Below, piece by piece: positions 26,163 through 60,159 of a DNA stretch of 64,000 bases. Positions within the stretch are counted from its first letter, which is position 1; every line of letters begins with the position of its first letter. The notes under the pieces are model-generated. The model was not told where the DNA came from, searched no databases, and saw only the letters and a list, made by a program, of their open reading frames with translations. Source of the stretch: Hydra vulgaris (Eukaryota > Cnidaria > Hydrozoa > Anthoathecata > Hydridae); NCBI RefSeq assembly GCF_038396675.1, contig NC_088926.1:24944001-25008000 (forward strand), in the 5' to 3' direction. Made by a program: the position numbers and the translations under genes.

Positions 26163-26524
26163 TTAACAAGTGTGTATATAAGAAAAAATTAATCCTCTTC
26201 TATACTTTCCATAATCTCTTTTAGAAGATAGATCTATAAAAACAAATCTATGAGGCTCTGACCAAGCTTTCTTACAAAAACTTTTAAACTCATCTTTTGT
26301 CGTATTACTTGAAACATGATCATTAAAAATATGATTTAAATTCTTTGAATCTTGTGGAAATAAACAAATAAAATTTGTATTTTCTCGTAGTTTGCCAAGG
26401 TAACATAAATTAATTTTGTGTAAAATAGAAACAATCTACATTACTTCCTCTTATATAATATTTTTCACACTTATTTTGCTTTGTTAATTGTAAATCATCA
26501 GATACCATCAAATTATTCTTTTTG
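26163..26524 (-). pseudogene. Polinton packaging ATPase, C-terminal fragment
   Basis: From the right edge the minus strand reads NNLMVSDDLQLTKQNKCEKY, with a hydrophobic-DD block suited to Walker B, then YYIRGSNVDCFYFTQN. After frame breaks it continues with ICLFPQDSKNLNH and DEFKSFCKKAWSEPHRF. This is the C-terminal third of the FtsK/HerA-type genome packaging ATPase of Polintons. The Walker A half is missing because the hAT fragment begins at 26522. It is nonfunctional. Confidence 0.75.
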
Positions 26525-27457
26525 ACGAAAATTGGAGACTACATCACTGGACACCCCATGTCCAACAGTTCCCATCTTGTTGACACAAGTTGGAATAGTG
26601 AACTGAATTGCATGGCTTCGGTCCTACATCTAAAGAGTGCAATTATCAACTTATGTGCAAATGAAGATATTTTTTCTTCAAAGACCATCAGTGCATCACA
26701 GTGGAAATCAATCGAGGGAACAGTAGAAATTTTGGCACCACTTAAAGAAGCTACAGAAACGTGGTCGGCTGAGTCTATTCCAACAATTAACACTGTCGCC
26801 GATTCTCTTTATTTAATCCATGACAAAATTGATCAATTTATTGAGACGGATGGAAAAAATGGCTACGGTGTCTTGTATGCAAAAAACTTGAAAAGCTGCA
26901 TTGAGAAAAGATTTCCTCTTTGTCACACTGGAAACTTATTGAGTGTTGCAGCAAACTATTCAAATCCTGCTTTAAAGGGACTTCACTTAAAGCTCTTCAA
27001 AAAATTTTAAACAACAAAAGAATGGTTAGCCTCACAGGTTAAGGATAATGTTGAGTGCCAACCTGTTGCCAGAGTCCCTTCAGCAGATTTGTTCCCTAAT
27101 TCAAAACTGAAGCGCAAGTTAAACGTCAGACTTGAAACACAAGAGCCAACATCTGAACTGAATCCTATTTTGAGCGAAATGTGTCAGTATGAATATCTTC
27201 CTGATGCCAAAAAAGACTTTCCGATTCTTGATTGGTGGAAATTGCATTCAAATTCATTGCCAAAACTCTCTTCATTAGCTAGACAAATTTTAGCTATTTC
27301 AGTAAGTTCAACTAAATCAGAAAGAGTTATTAGTTCAGGTGGAAATGTCGTCCGATCATCCAGACACAACTTACACCCAGAAAAAGTAGAACAAATCATC
27401 TTAATCAGAGAAAACATTGTCTTGTTGGAAAAGTTTGGCAAAAAAATTCTGAATTAA
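26522..27457 (+). pseudogene. hAT transposase, 5'-truncated
   Basis: A single frame with one stop (27008-27010) encodes the C-terminal part of a hAT transposase. The catalytic-region text (SQWKSIEGTVEILAPLKEAT) is followed by the dimerisation domain: FPILDWWKLHSNSLPKLSSL, ISVSSTKSERVISSGG and a final NLHPEKVEQIILIREN. The BED finger and the first catalytic residues are absent, because the text begins abruptly at the Polinton ATPase break. The internal stop and missing N-terminus make it inactive. It moved DNA by cut-and-paste when intact. Confidence 0.9.
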
Positions 27458-27559
27458 TATTTGAAAAAGTTGTTTACATTTGACAAATTTCATTTGTGTC
27501 TATTTGTCAAAACCATGTTTACATTTTTTTTTTTTTTTACTTGTATTTTAATAAATTTG

Positions 27560-27720
27560 TTTTCAAAAATTGTTAAATTTCTCGTCTCGTCTCGTTCTCA
27601 TTCTCACGAAAAGTACTAACTTCTCGTCTCGGTTTCATCTCGGTCTCACGAGAAGTACTAACTTCTCGTCTCGGTTTCGACTCGGTTTGAAAAAACCTAG
27701 TCTCGCTCATGTTTACAAAA
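27560..27720. repeat. CTCGTCTCGG repeats downstream of hAT transposase
   Basis: AAGTACTAACTTCTCGTCTC recurs with a period of about 42 bases (near 27613 and 27654), with extra CTCGTCTCG and CTCGGTCTCACGAG copies. Such clustered short repeats just 3' of a hAT gene are typical of subterminal transposase-binding sites. The element end was not fixed. Confidence 0.6.
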
Positions 27721-28100
27721 AATGAATGAAAGTTTAATACTTTGCGTTTTTCTTTTGTTACAAAAAATCATAACAGAAATTAAACTGAAATACAGCAAAA
27801 AAGTGGAGTCTAAATTATTTTTTATTTGATTAACTTTTTTTTATTCTTATCTTTTTCAATGGGGTTGGTGCTGAGTATCCGGTCTCCTAAGTATCCGGTC
27901 TCGGACACGGTTCTTACCACCAAGTACCCGGAATTGGGGGACCCAGCATTTACTAGTTTCAGCCCACCTCTAATTCCAACCAGGTCTACAAGTTACTCCG
28001 AGCCATGCACCGCACATCAACAAAAAGTCAAAAGTTGCAACGGTACATCAAGGAACAACATAGTTTGTGTAAACCCATATATTTCCTCTTCAGTTAGATT

Positions 28101-28400
28101 TCAAAGACCTGTGCTTTTACATCGAAATCCACCCATGTTGTGAAAGGTATTGTGACCATCTAATGAGGGGTTGGTAAAATCAAAAAAGTCAACAAAAAAA
28201 ACCCGTATAAATGCATTTGATTCTATCTTATCGTCTACGCTGGATAATATTTCGAAAAGCTTTGCTTCGTTATATGATGAGCAGAGTTCAATATTGGAAA
28301 GAATTTCGATTAGAGTCTTGGATTTAAAGTGTCTGTGCAAGTACACAGACAACCCGATTTGAATGTTAGAAATGATCTTACTCCAATATGATGCATTTAC
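28101..28400 (-). pseudogene. Fragment of a large repetitive invertebrate gene family
   Basis: The minus-strand text GLSVYLHRHFKSKTLIEIL and FTNPSLDGHNTFHNMGGFRC resembles the middle part of a large uncharacterised protein family common as decayed copies in cnidarian and insect genomes. By recall this is the family that also carries the PIN-like and Cys-rich parts seen at 52926-55090. Stops on both sides show it is a relic. Assignment is inferred without a search. Confidence 0.35.
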
Positions 28401-30767
28401 GTTTTAGGGTTTTCTCCTTACTCTTTTTGTCCTTATTAACCACGTTTTCAACAATGATTCGTAAGCATTATGGAACTTGTTCTTATAAGGTAACCATCAT
28501 ATTCTGAAATATAAGATATTGTTCTAACTTATAAGCACGACAACGTATGTCCTCTCGAATAACTGCCGCAGCTGTCTCAACAATCCGACGTTGCTCATCA
28601 ATTCTGTAGGCGCATCTTTGAAAATACCAATTATTTGTTAAAATCTTATGACTTGCATAAAGGAAGCAAAAAGTTTTTTTTTTTTTTGCCTAAAACGGTT
28701 GTAATAAATAAAACGTCTCCAAAATCTCCAAAACGTGTTGAAAGTTTAATTTTAAAAATTTTCTCTGTGTACTATGCAAATTGAATACTAGCATTCGTCA
28801 TTATCACAGAAATAATCACATAATTAATTGAAAGCCAAATTTTGTTCTAAATTGCACCGACAACAAGGCTTTCTTTTAATAACTTTCTCTTTTTTTTTGA
28901 AAACTGCAACAAACAGGCTCTGTGATATCGCCCTTCTGCTGCAACCAAATCTGTTACACTACAAACCCGTGCTTGAACCACCTCGTCCCATTCATCATTC
29001 CACATTTGAACTAACTTTCATTGAAAAGCCGTGAGGTTTAAGTTTTAAGGAAAGTCTTAAGTATGTATATATACTGCTCTCAGTCAACCAATTTTGCCCG
29101 GCAGCCTGAAAAATCAAACCCTGAAATAAATATCACAAATTACAATTAATGCCTGACCGGCTATATTCAAATGGAATGTTATTACATCACTATGTTGAAG
29201 AGTCGTATTGCTGCCTCTTAGGTTCTTCCCGTAACTCAAGCAATGAAACCATTATGGTAAATATTAAAAATGGCTTTCAAGCTGTAACACCTAATAGGTT
29301 TCACTTTGGAACCCAACAATTCCTCGCCATCGACTTCAGAGCTGCAAGCGATTAGCATCTATCTGTGAGTCAAAAACTGGAAAACACAGGCGAAAGTATC
29401 CAAACTAATATAAGCGTACAGCTGGGACTAGGTTGGTGGACGTTGTTGTATTTCTAGAAATCGGACGCTGTCGCACAGTTTGAGCAAGGACATTTTATTA
29501 ATGTTGTTTACTAAACAATTTAGTGCAGAAAATTTTTTTGCTCATGTGAGTATGGACCTTGAAAAAAAATTTCAACCACCTGGTCAAGTGAATTCAAACC
29601 CCTATTTTACATCTAGTTAACAATAAAGTTAATTCAAGAATTTCTTTAGCGTCCAAGAATTGTTTGGCAATCAACTTACGTAGAAACACTTAGCTTGGAA
29701 ATAACTTAGATTTATAATTACTTTGTTAATCAACGAAAAGAGTGCACATGGTTAAGTCATTATATAAAATTACTTATCATTAAAAATTATTTATCTTTTA
29801 AAATATTTTTTTTTTCGTGTTAAATTCAAGTGTAATTTGTAGTCACGTGTTGTGCCTAAACGATGTGTTTTTAAAATAGATTTTTAAAATCACGTGATCA
29901 TTTTATGTTTATTTGCGCTTAGCTACATATGAAAACATCTTTTAGAGCGGCTCCTAATTTCAACGATGTAAAATTAATTTTCGTTATAACGATTAAAATT
30001 AAATTTAATTACGTCCGGAAGTTTTACATTACCATTCCATTTTTTTTTAATATCGTTTGTTACAAAAAAATTTAGTTCATTCCCAACAGAGCAATTTTAA
30101 ATTAAGTTTATTATGGTGTGTATGTTTATGTACATGAATTTACTGACAATTACAACTATTTATGTTTAATTAGTTAACCTGCTTATATCACCTACTTAAA
30201 GTTGTACGTTTTTCTGTAAAATTTATAATTTATTTTTAAATTGGAAAAAAAAAAAAAAAACTAATAGTTTAAGTTTTTAAAAAATATATAAAATAATAAC
30301 CATAATTATTTAATTTTAACAATTTGATATAAAATTTTTAAGTTATTGATTATGTGTAGTTTGTTTATTTGCTACATTATTAAAAATTCATCTCCAATTG
30401 TATTTAAACATTATTAAACTTCTGATTAAATAATAATCTTTAATGTTTAAAATGTCAATATAAAAACTACAATAATAATGATGAATGTAATTATTCTCAT
30501 ATATTGGTAAAAATAATTTGCAAAGTAATTTAAAAAGTTTTTGTTTTTGCAAGTCAGATTTATAATCAGATTTATAATATATAAAAAGTATAATTTTTGC
30601 ATAGCTCCAGAATTTGTTTCTACAAGCATTTACGCTCACTGTAGCTAGTTTGCCTTATTGCACCAAGACCATAAAACTCGACATTTGTCTGCACAAATTG
30701 ATTTCAAATAATATTAGTTATGTGTTAATGCATTATGTTTGCAATGACTAAATAAGAAGCATCAATG
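28401..30767. other. AT-rich intergenic DNA, nothing recognised
   Basis: Short open frames at 28828-29034 and 29149-29355 show no motif. A less AT-rich patch lies at about 28890-29460, and homopolymer A/T runs are common. No RNA gene or mobile element was recognised. Confidence 0.5.
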
Positions 30768-30846
<79 letters not shown>

Positions 30847-30851
30847 GTATG

Positions 30852-30936
<85 letters not shown>
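30768..30936. repeat. (TA)n microsatellite
   Basis: A long TA run with TTATATGTATG-type interruptions at 30840-30865. The Tyr-Ile frames across it are artefacts. Confidence 0.97.
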
Positions 30937-30939
<3 letters not shown>

Positions 30940-31318
30940 TGATATATCTATTGCAGACATTGCAAACTTAGTGTTTTAAGTGTCAGGAAATTTATATAAC
31001 TTTGCATGCTTTTATATGATTTAAATGTTTAATTAATGTTGGATTTTTTATTAGAGCTGCATACTAATGGTGAGTTATAAATAAAGATATAATAAATAGG
31101 TGAACAATGTGATATTGTTTTTTGCACACTTTGAGTTTTAAAATGCTGACTTTAAAGTTTGTTTAAACCTTCTTCTAGACAAAGATGTATTAGCTAAGAA
31201 TAATGAGAATAAACAATTTAAACCCTTGGCCAATATATGTACTGAAATTGTAGCAGATAATGATATACTTTCAGTATGATGTTATTAATGACATTTCATA
31301 GAAAGCTATGTATACAAA

Positions 31319-31424
<106 letters not shown>

Positions 31425-32254
31425 TAAAAATACTTATGCATACATAAATTCAGAATTCTTTAGTCGAGTAACTCTAAAATTGGTCCAAATTTAATTATAT
31501 TATTGATAAATGAATATAATAATACTTAAGCTGTTTTCTTGAAGGATTCAAGAAAGATATGATAATGTTTATGATACCACCCACAAAAAAATGGTTTTAT
31601 GAAAACAAATAGTTATAAATTTATAGTCATTTAGTAAAAATGAGTTTATTTTGGTTTTAATTTAAGTGCAATAAAAATGATGGTCAAAAGTGGAATATAA
31701 AGTCAATGTATAAAGAGGGTGATTTGATGAAGAGTGCTTACAAAAGATTTTTAGTTTTTTTATTCTTTGTGGTCATCTGGTAACTGAAATATTTGTAAAA
31801 TATGGTAAATTTTTAAGTATTGCAACTTTTTACATAAGTTTTAATTTTTTTTGTAATTGGTAAAGTTTTTTAATTTTGTAAATTTGATTGAAAAATTTTA
31901 CTATATTTTGGAATTTTTTTAGAATTGTAATTGTAAATGGAATTGTAATTTTAATTTTTTAACCTTTGAGGTTATTTTTTTATTTTTTAGGATGAAGCTA
32001 ACACGAGCCAATCCATCTCTTCTGGTATTTTTTCTAATTTTGAACAACATATAATAAATTTTTTTTGAAGCCTTTATAATACTTAAGTCATTTGAAAATA
32101 GCAATAAGACAAAATATTTATATATCACCTTAAGATGTATTTAATTATGAGCATTTTAAGTATTGGTTGAAATATTTTGATTGTGTATTTGAAAATTTGT
32201 TTAATATATATTAAACACAATTAAAAGTAAAGTTTAAAATTGAAAAAATTGAAT

Positions 32255-32845
32255 ATACTGGGAGTTTCAATACAAGCCATAACCGATGAATTGATATTTG
32301 TTCATGGTGACAAAGCACCAAAATAAAGTACAGTTGCCAGTTGGGTTGCTTTATTTCAAGATGTTAGAGAGTCTCAATGATAATCCTGGTCAGAGCACCC
32401 TAAAACCACGTATAAAAGTGAAAAAGCCAAATGTGTGCATGCCGTTATTGAAGAAAAACTTTATGCAACTCAAAATATAATCGAAGCCCTGACATCAATA
32501 AGCTGTTTTACTATCAATTAAATTATTCACAATACTCTTACAAAAACCCCACAACTTAACCAATTAAAGTTGCAAATTTAGGAAAATTTAGCCTTATTCA
32601 GAAGCAGCTCATGGAGACTATTTGATGTTATTACAGAGGAGACAAGACGAGTCATGGTTTTATTTAAGACAAGTTGAACACAAGTTGGCTAACGCTAGTT
32701 GGGTCAGTGAAAATGGAAGTCCAAAAGCTATAATAAGGTGCGACAATTTTGATTCAAAAAATATGTTTTACATCTTCAAAACATCAGATGTTGTTTATTT
32801 GGGTTATGCTGAAAAAAAAGACACCATTACTAGTCAATATTAAGT
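32255..32845 (+). pseudogene. Mariner transposase remnant
   Basis: The text crosses several frames. VHGDKAPK and STVASWVALFQDVRES belong to the first helix-turn-helix. KAKCVHAVIEEKLYATQNII and EALTSIS belong to the second helix-turn-helix. ENLALFRSSSWRLFDVIT precedes QDESWFYLRQVEHKLANASW, which holds the first catalytic Asp of the mariner DDE/D domain. KNMFYIF follows and the copy ends before the remaining acidic residues. It is decayed and truncated. Confidence 0.75.
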
Positions 32846-32880
32846 AAGAAATTGTATGAAACCTGTTATATGTGGTAAAT

Positions 32881-33125
32881 GTCTTAATTGCAGTAGTGGT
32901 GTAGTAGTAGAGTAATTGCTTCAAAAGCGAGAGGTTCTGAGTTTGATTCCCACCATGTCCCTGGAAGTACTGCGCTCAATTTGTTTCTCCGTCCTGCAAT
33001 CTAGTTTTTCAAGGTTTTTCTTAGTTATATAGTTAAGAGTGGATTATAGCCACAATTAAGTAGCCTCGTTGTTTGTAGTGGCCTTCTCGGCCTTGGGGAG
33101 GTTAATTAACATTTAAAAAAATTTT
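32881..33125 (+). mobile_element. tRNA-derived SINE, second family
   Basis: A box-like TGGTGTAGTAG near 32897 and B box-like GAGTTTGATTCCC near 32939 are followed by CACCATGTCCCTGGAAGTAC, a body with GGCCTTCTCGGCCTTGGGGA, and an A-rich end at about 33113-33121. The body text matches a minus-strand copy at 36727-36898. Confidence 0.65.
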
Positions 33126-33421
33126 GTGAAATAAATAAACAAAGATCTGTATCAGGCACTCAAAATTTTAAATTCCTGAATGATAATGGTTACCTCATGT
33201 TACTTAAACCGTCACAAGTTATCTTAACCAAGCTGGAATCACAATAATTCAACACCTGCTGTACACATCAGACTAAGCCCCATCCGATTATCTGCATCCA
33301 ATTATGCGACTTTTTTGATCAAATAAATTTTGATGACTACTGAGATTGAAAGTCAAAAAAACTAAGTAACCAAACTACTTAAAAGTATACCCAAACAAGG
33401 TATAAAAAAACGTATAAGATA

Positions 33422-33454
<33 letters not shown>

Positions 33455-34375
33455 CAGGCCTTTTATGAGATTTCGCTACATAACGAAAACGTGTAACGTA
33501 TTTCAAAGTAACTCAACTCAGCAAATATATTTTGTATTGTTAGAAGTTATATTGCATCACTAGCGTCTTTTCAAGTACGCATTGTAATTAAAGTTATTTT
33601 ATTAACGTGTTAAAAATCATACAGACAGTTTTTTTTCTCTCACTATAACAGAAGTTACAAATAAAATTTTTACTTAAAATTATAGCTATAAATAAAAGTT
33701 CCTATTTGAAAAGTCATTTTTATTATTTTTTTCAAATATGAACTAAATTTTATTTTGAAAAAAATATTTTTTTCATAAAACGTAACATAATATTTGTTTA
33801 TTTTCTTATAATTTTACAGTTGGTTTTTGGTTGTTTTGTTATCTGTTAATAAATTTTTTCTTATTTATTTTGTGAACTCTTTTTAATGTTTTTAAACAAT
33901 AAAGAGTTTTATCAGTTACTGATAACATATTCGTGATCATAATTTATTTTTATAAATTAAATGAACGTCATTAAAATGTTACTTTATTAAATTGACAATA
34001 AACAAAATATCTTAATAGTAAAATATTCACATTTTTAAACTATGACAAAAAATAATTTATATATTTTTAAGGAATTTATATATTTATTTATTTAAAAAAA
34101 AACTTAAAACACATTTTTTTTAACTAATTTTTAACAACAACAAAAAATTGATTAAACAAAATGTTTCTTTAACAAAAAATCTAGTTAACAATTGCGGTTA
34201 AATGCTTTTACTTACAACTTTATTTCTTCTGAATAAACGTCACATAAACGATATCAAAGATACTTTAAATATTCTAAAAGATAAAAGTTTTTGCGTAACA
34301 CAAAACTGCTGAATGCGTAGGCAAATCGCCTTTTCGCAGGTAAAATCCAAGCTGCGTAACGCTTCTTAATAAGGC

Positions 34376-34378
<3 letters not shown>
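33455..34378. mobile_element. Non-autonomous DNA transposon between TA tracts
   Basis: The left end CAGGCCTTTTATGAGA and the right end (reverse complement) CAGGCCTTATTAAGAA form an inverted repeat. Both ends abut TATATATA runs (33445-33454 and 34379-34500). CAGGCCT..AGGCCTG ends suggest a hAT-type element with an 8-bp target duplication hidden in the TA run. No coding sequence is inside. Confidence 0.65.
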
Positions 34379-34419
<41 letters not shown>

Positions 34420-34500
34420 CATATATATATATTCACATATATATATATATATTCGCATATATATATATTCACATATATATATATATATATATATTATATA
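34379..34500. repeat. (TA)n tract with TTCACATA interruptions
   Basis: TA run with periodic TATTCACATATA or TATTCGCATATA interruptions. Confidence 0.95.
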
Positions 34501-34668
34501 TGTTTATATGATATAATATATATGTAATATGTAATATATATATAAAGAAGTGTCATTTTGTAATATGTATTTAATTTTTGTGTTTATGTATATATATTTT
34601 AATTGTTCTTCCATAAATATTATAAAAATTATTAATATAGAACAATGTAATAATGTATTATTAATTAG

Positions 34669-57776
<23,108 letters not shown>

Positions 57777-59518
57777 GTATGTTTTGGTTATTTTTTATTA
57801 TTTTCTATTTATTTCCTATTAAATTATGTCTATCTATTTATACTTTGAGTTTTATTTGATTAATTTAATCATAGTTACTTGCGTAAGAATTTTAAATGTG
57901 AATTAGGTTCTAATTGGGTTCTTTAGACACATTTTCAGTGTATGTTTTGAAGATAATGACTTAATAAGAACTTTAATTCAAAACACCGTGACATAAAAAT
58001 AAGTTTATATTACTCCATTGAGAGTTGTCTTGATTTTTCTTAATCACCAATTGACAAAGAAAAAATTGTCTCTTTCAGTTTGATCTGTAACTGTGAGTAA
58101 ACATGGTTGCTAATTAACTAATTTAGCAGCAATTTATTATATGTAAACACATTTTGATTTAAAAAATTTAAGAATTTTCAAAATGGGTAGAATTCACAAA
58201 AAGTGATATCTAACTTTCCTATTTTATTATTGTTAATTATTCCCTAACTTGAAATTATTATATAGTGACTTGATTGCAAAGCTTTATTTTTCAGATTATA
58301 GAAATTACATCATAATATAACAGTATAAAAAAATATTTTTACAAAGAGATACTTAGATGTTTACAAACTTTTATGTGTGTGTATGTTGCAAACACATAGC
58401 ACAATTAAACATGTTCTATTAAAATACCATAATTGGTGTTTAAGTTTAACGAGTTTAAAATAATACCAAGTTTAGTTAGAATAGTATGGTAATAAATTAG
58501 ATATCTATATTATATCTATATTGATAATAAATTAGATATATTTTTATTAAAGCTTCACAGAATTTATAAAAACTTTTCCTTCTCAAAGAAAACTATGACT
58601 GCTCAACTTGTCAACAGATTAAAAATTTGTCAACAGATTAAAAAAATTCTAATACTGATAAAATATAAGGAGTTTGGTGTGGAATTTTGTAGGAACATTA
58701 GTTTGAAAAATATCTTAGCAAGAAATTCAGCTTAGCAAATTGAGTATTGATTGTATTGATCTTGAATATTTTTATTTAAAAATGTCTTTTCAAAAACTCT
58801 GATATTTTTTAACTGTGCCATTTATTTAAATATATGTTTTAGATTGATATTTATTACCATCACATTTTTTGCTGGTTAAAGGTGGTTCAATAACATAGAA
58901 TGTTGCTTATCTGTGTTAATGCTTTTGAAGCTTTTTAAATTTTTTATTATCTGCATAAAGTTTAAATGTATTTATTTCATATGCCTTTTTAAATTAAGTG
59001 TTGGATCCATAAAAGCATAAATTAAAATATTGAAGGCAACCAAAAGACTTTTATTTTTTTCTTCTATTTAATAGAAAGGACATTTTTGTTTAAAAAAATT
59101 CTTTCTATAAATGGAATTAAAATTTTTTCTTTCTCATTAATTGAATTTAGATTATTCAATATTACGAAAAGTTCTTTTGACATTTATTTAAGTTTTATAT
59201 AAGTTTTATTTAAGAACATGAATTATATTTACAAGTATCTGCTTGGTAACTGAGAAAATTGATCTATAAATTGTTCATAATCTTTGTTAAAAGTAGTTTA
59301 TTAAATACTTAAAAATAAAAATAAAAACTAAATTGTAAAACAAACAAAAGGAAACAAAAGATTATTATTAGAAGACTTCATTCTGAGTTGAGTTTAATTT
59401 TGTTTCTATCATGCAACTAATGTAAACGTACTTTTTAAATTCTACACATTGCTTTCATTTTCTATGTCTTAAAAAAACACTTAGGAAACAAAACGGTATT
59501 CAAATTATTGGTAAAAGA
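57777..59518. other. Downstream of ALG2, nothing else recognised
   Basis: AT-rich sequence holding the possible last ALG2 exon (acceptors at 58077-58078 and 58293-58294). No mobile element or RNA gene was recognised. Confidence 0.45.
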
Positions 59519-60027
59519 TTACCACATCTGTCCAACAACATGTGTAGAGTAGTCCAAGATAATCTGTATTTTATTTTTACTCTAACACCATCTGTCCAAT
59601 ATCATCTGAAAATTCATTGACCCCTAACAAGATCTGTAGGAAGATGTAACTACATCTGGTAATCTAATAAATTTTCTTCAAGTCCAATAACATCTGGAAG
59701 AATTTCCTCCAGATGTAACAACATCTGAAAAAAAACATATATGAAACTACATCTGGTAAAAATAATGCATTATAATTTAATAATTTCATAAAATCCTGAA
59801 GTTATATTTAATATAATTGAAAAGATGTAACTATATCTGAATTCACAAATGTAGTTGTGCAGATGTAGTTATTCCATGGCCTACTATATTCACAGCCATA
59901 TATCTTACATTTTTGAGGGGGGAATTAAGAGCTCGGCTTTGAAAGTTTAAGAAATAAAATACGCTAAAATATTATTTTTTTTAAACATTTTTCTTTCTGA
60001 ATTTACTAACTTTTAAAAAATTTATAA

Positions 60028-60069
60028 ATTAAAAAATGGTCAACACTATGTGCTTGACCATTTTTTAAT
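60028..60069. repeat. Hairpin inside the P-element 5' region
   Basis: Perfect 16-bp arms (60028-60043 and 60054-60069) with a 10-base loop, between the left TIR and the transposase. Confidence 0.92.
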
Positions 60070-60159
60070 GTGCTGCACCAGGACATAAGGATACTTAAGC
60101 AATAAACACAAACAAATTGCATCTTTTCCAACAGACCAAACTTAAATCAACTTTGGATA

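Larger units (their letters stand above)
14665..26524 (-). mobile_element. Degenerate Polinton/Maverick
   Basis: Thirteen consecutive genes or gene remnants, all on the minus strand, match the gene set of a Polinton: packaging ATPase, penton-like and double-jelly-roll major capsid proteins, adenain-like protease and protein-primed type B polymerase. Almost every gene has in-frame stops or frameshifts, so the element is dead. No integrase or terminal inverted repeat was found. The right side is cut inside the ATPase at about 26524 by a hAT fragment, and the left end is undefined near 14100-14660. Order from the right (5' on the minus strand): ATPase, penton-like, GLYL-repeat protein, dUTPase-like, two-helix membrane protein, YYGTPG protein, pVI-like protein, major capsid, AT-hook protein, polymerase, protease, fibre-like protein. 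Confidence 0.92.

Noticed and set aside
26539-26793. Minus-strand open frame across the hAT gene
   Set aside because: Antisense shadow of the transposase, which has clear domain text on the plus strand.
32298-32480. Separate 60-codon protein
   Set aside because: Off-frame reading of the mariner remnant; the mariner text lies in the neighbouring frame.
32881-32960. Functional tRNA gene
   Set aside because: The same reasoning applies; a second copy of the body in reverse orientation shows it is a SINE.
34254-34472. Minus-strand open frame
   Set aside because: Half is a TA tract; the other half is the end of the non-autonomous element.
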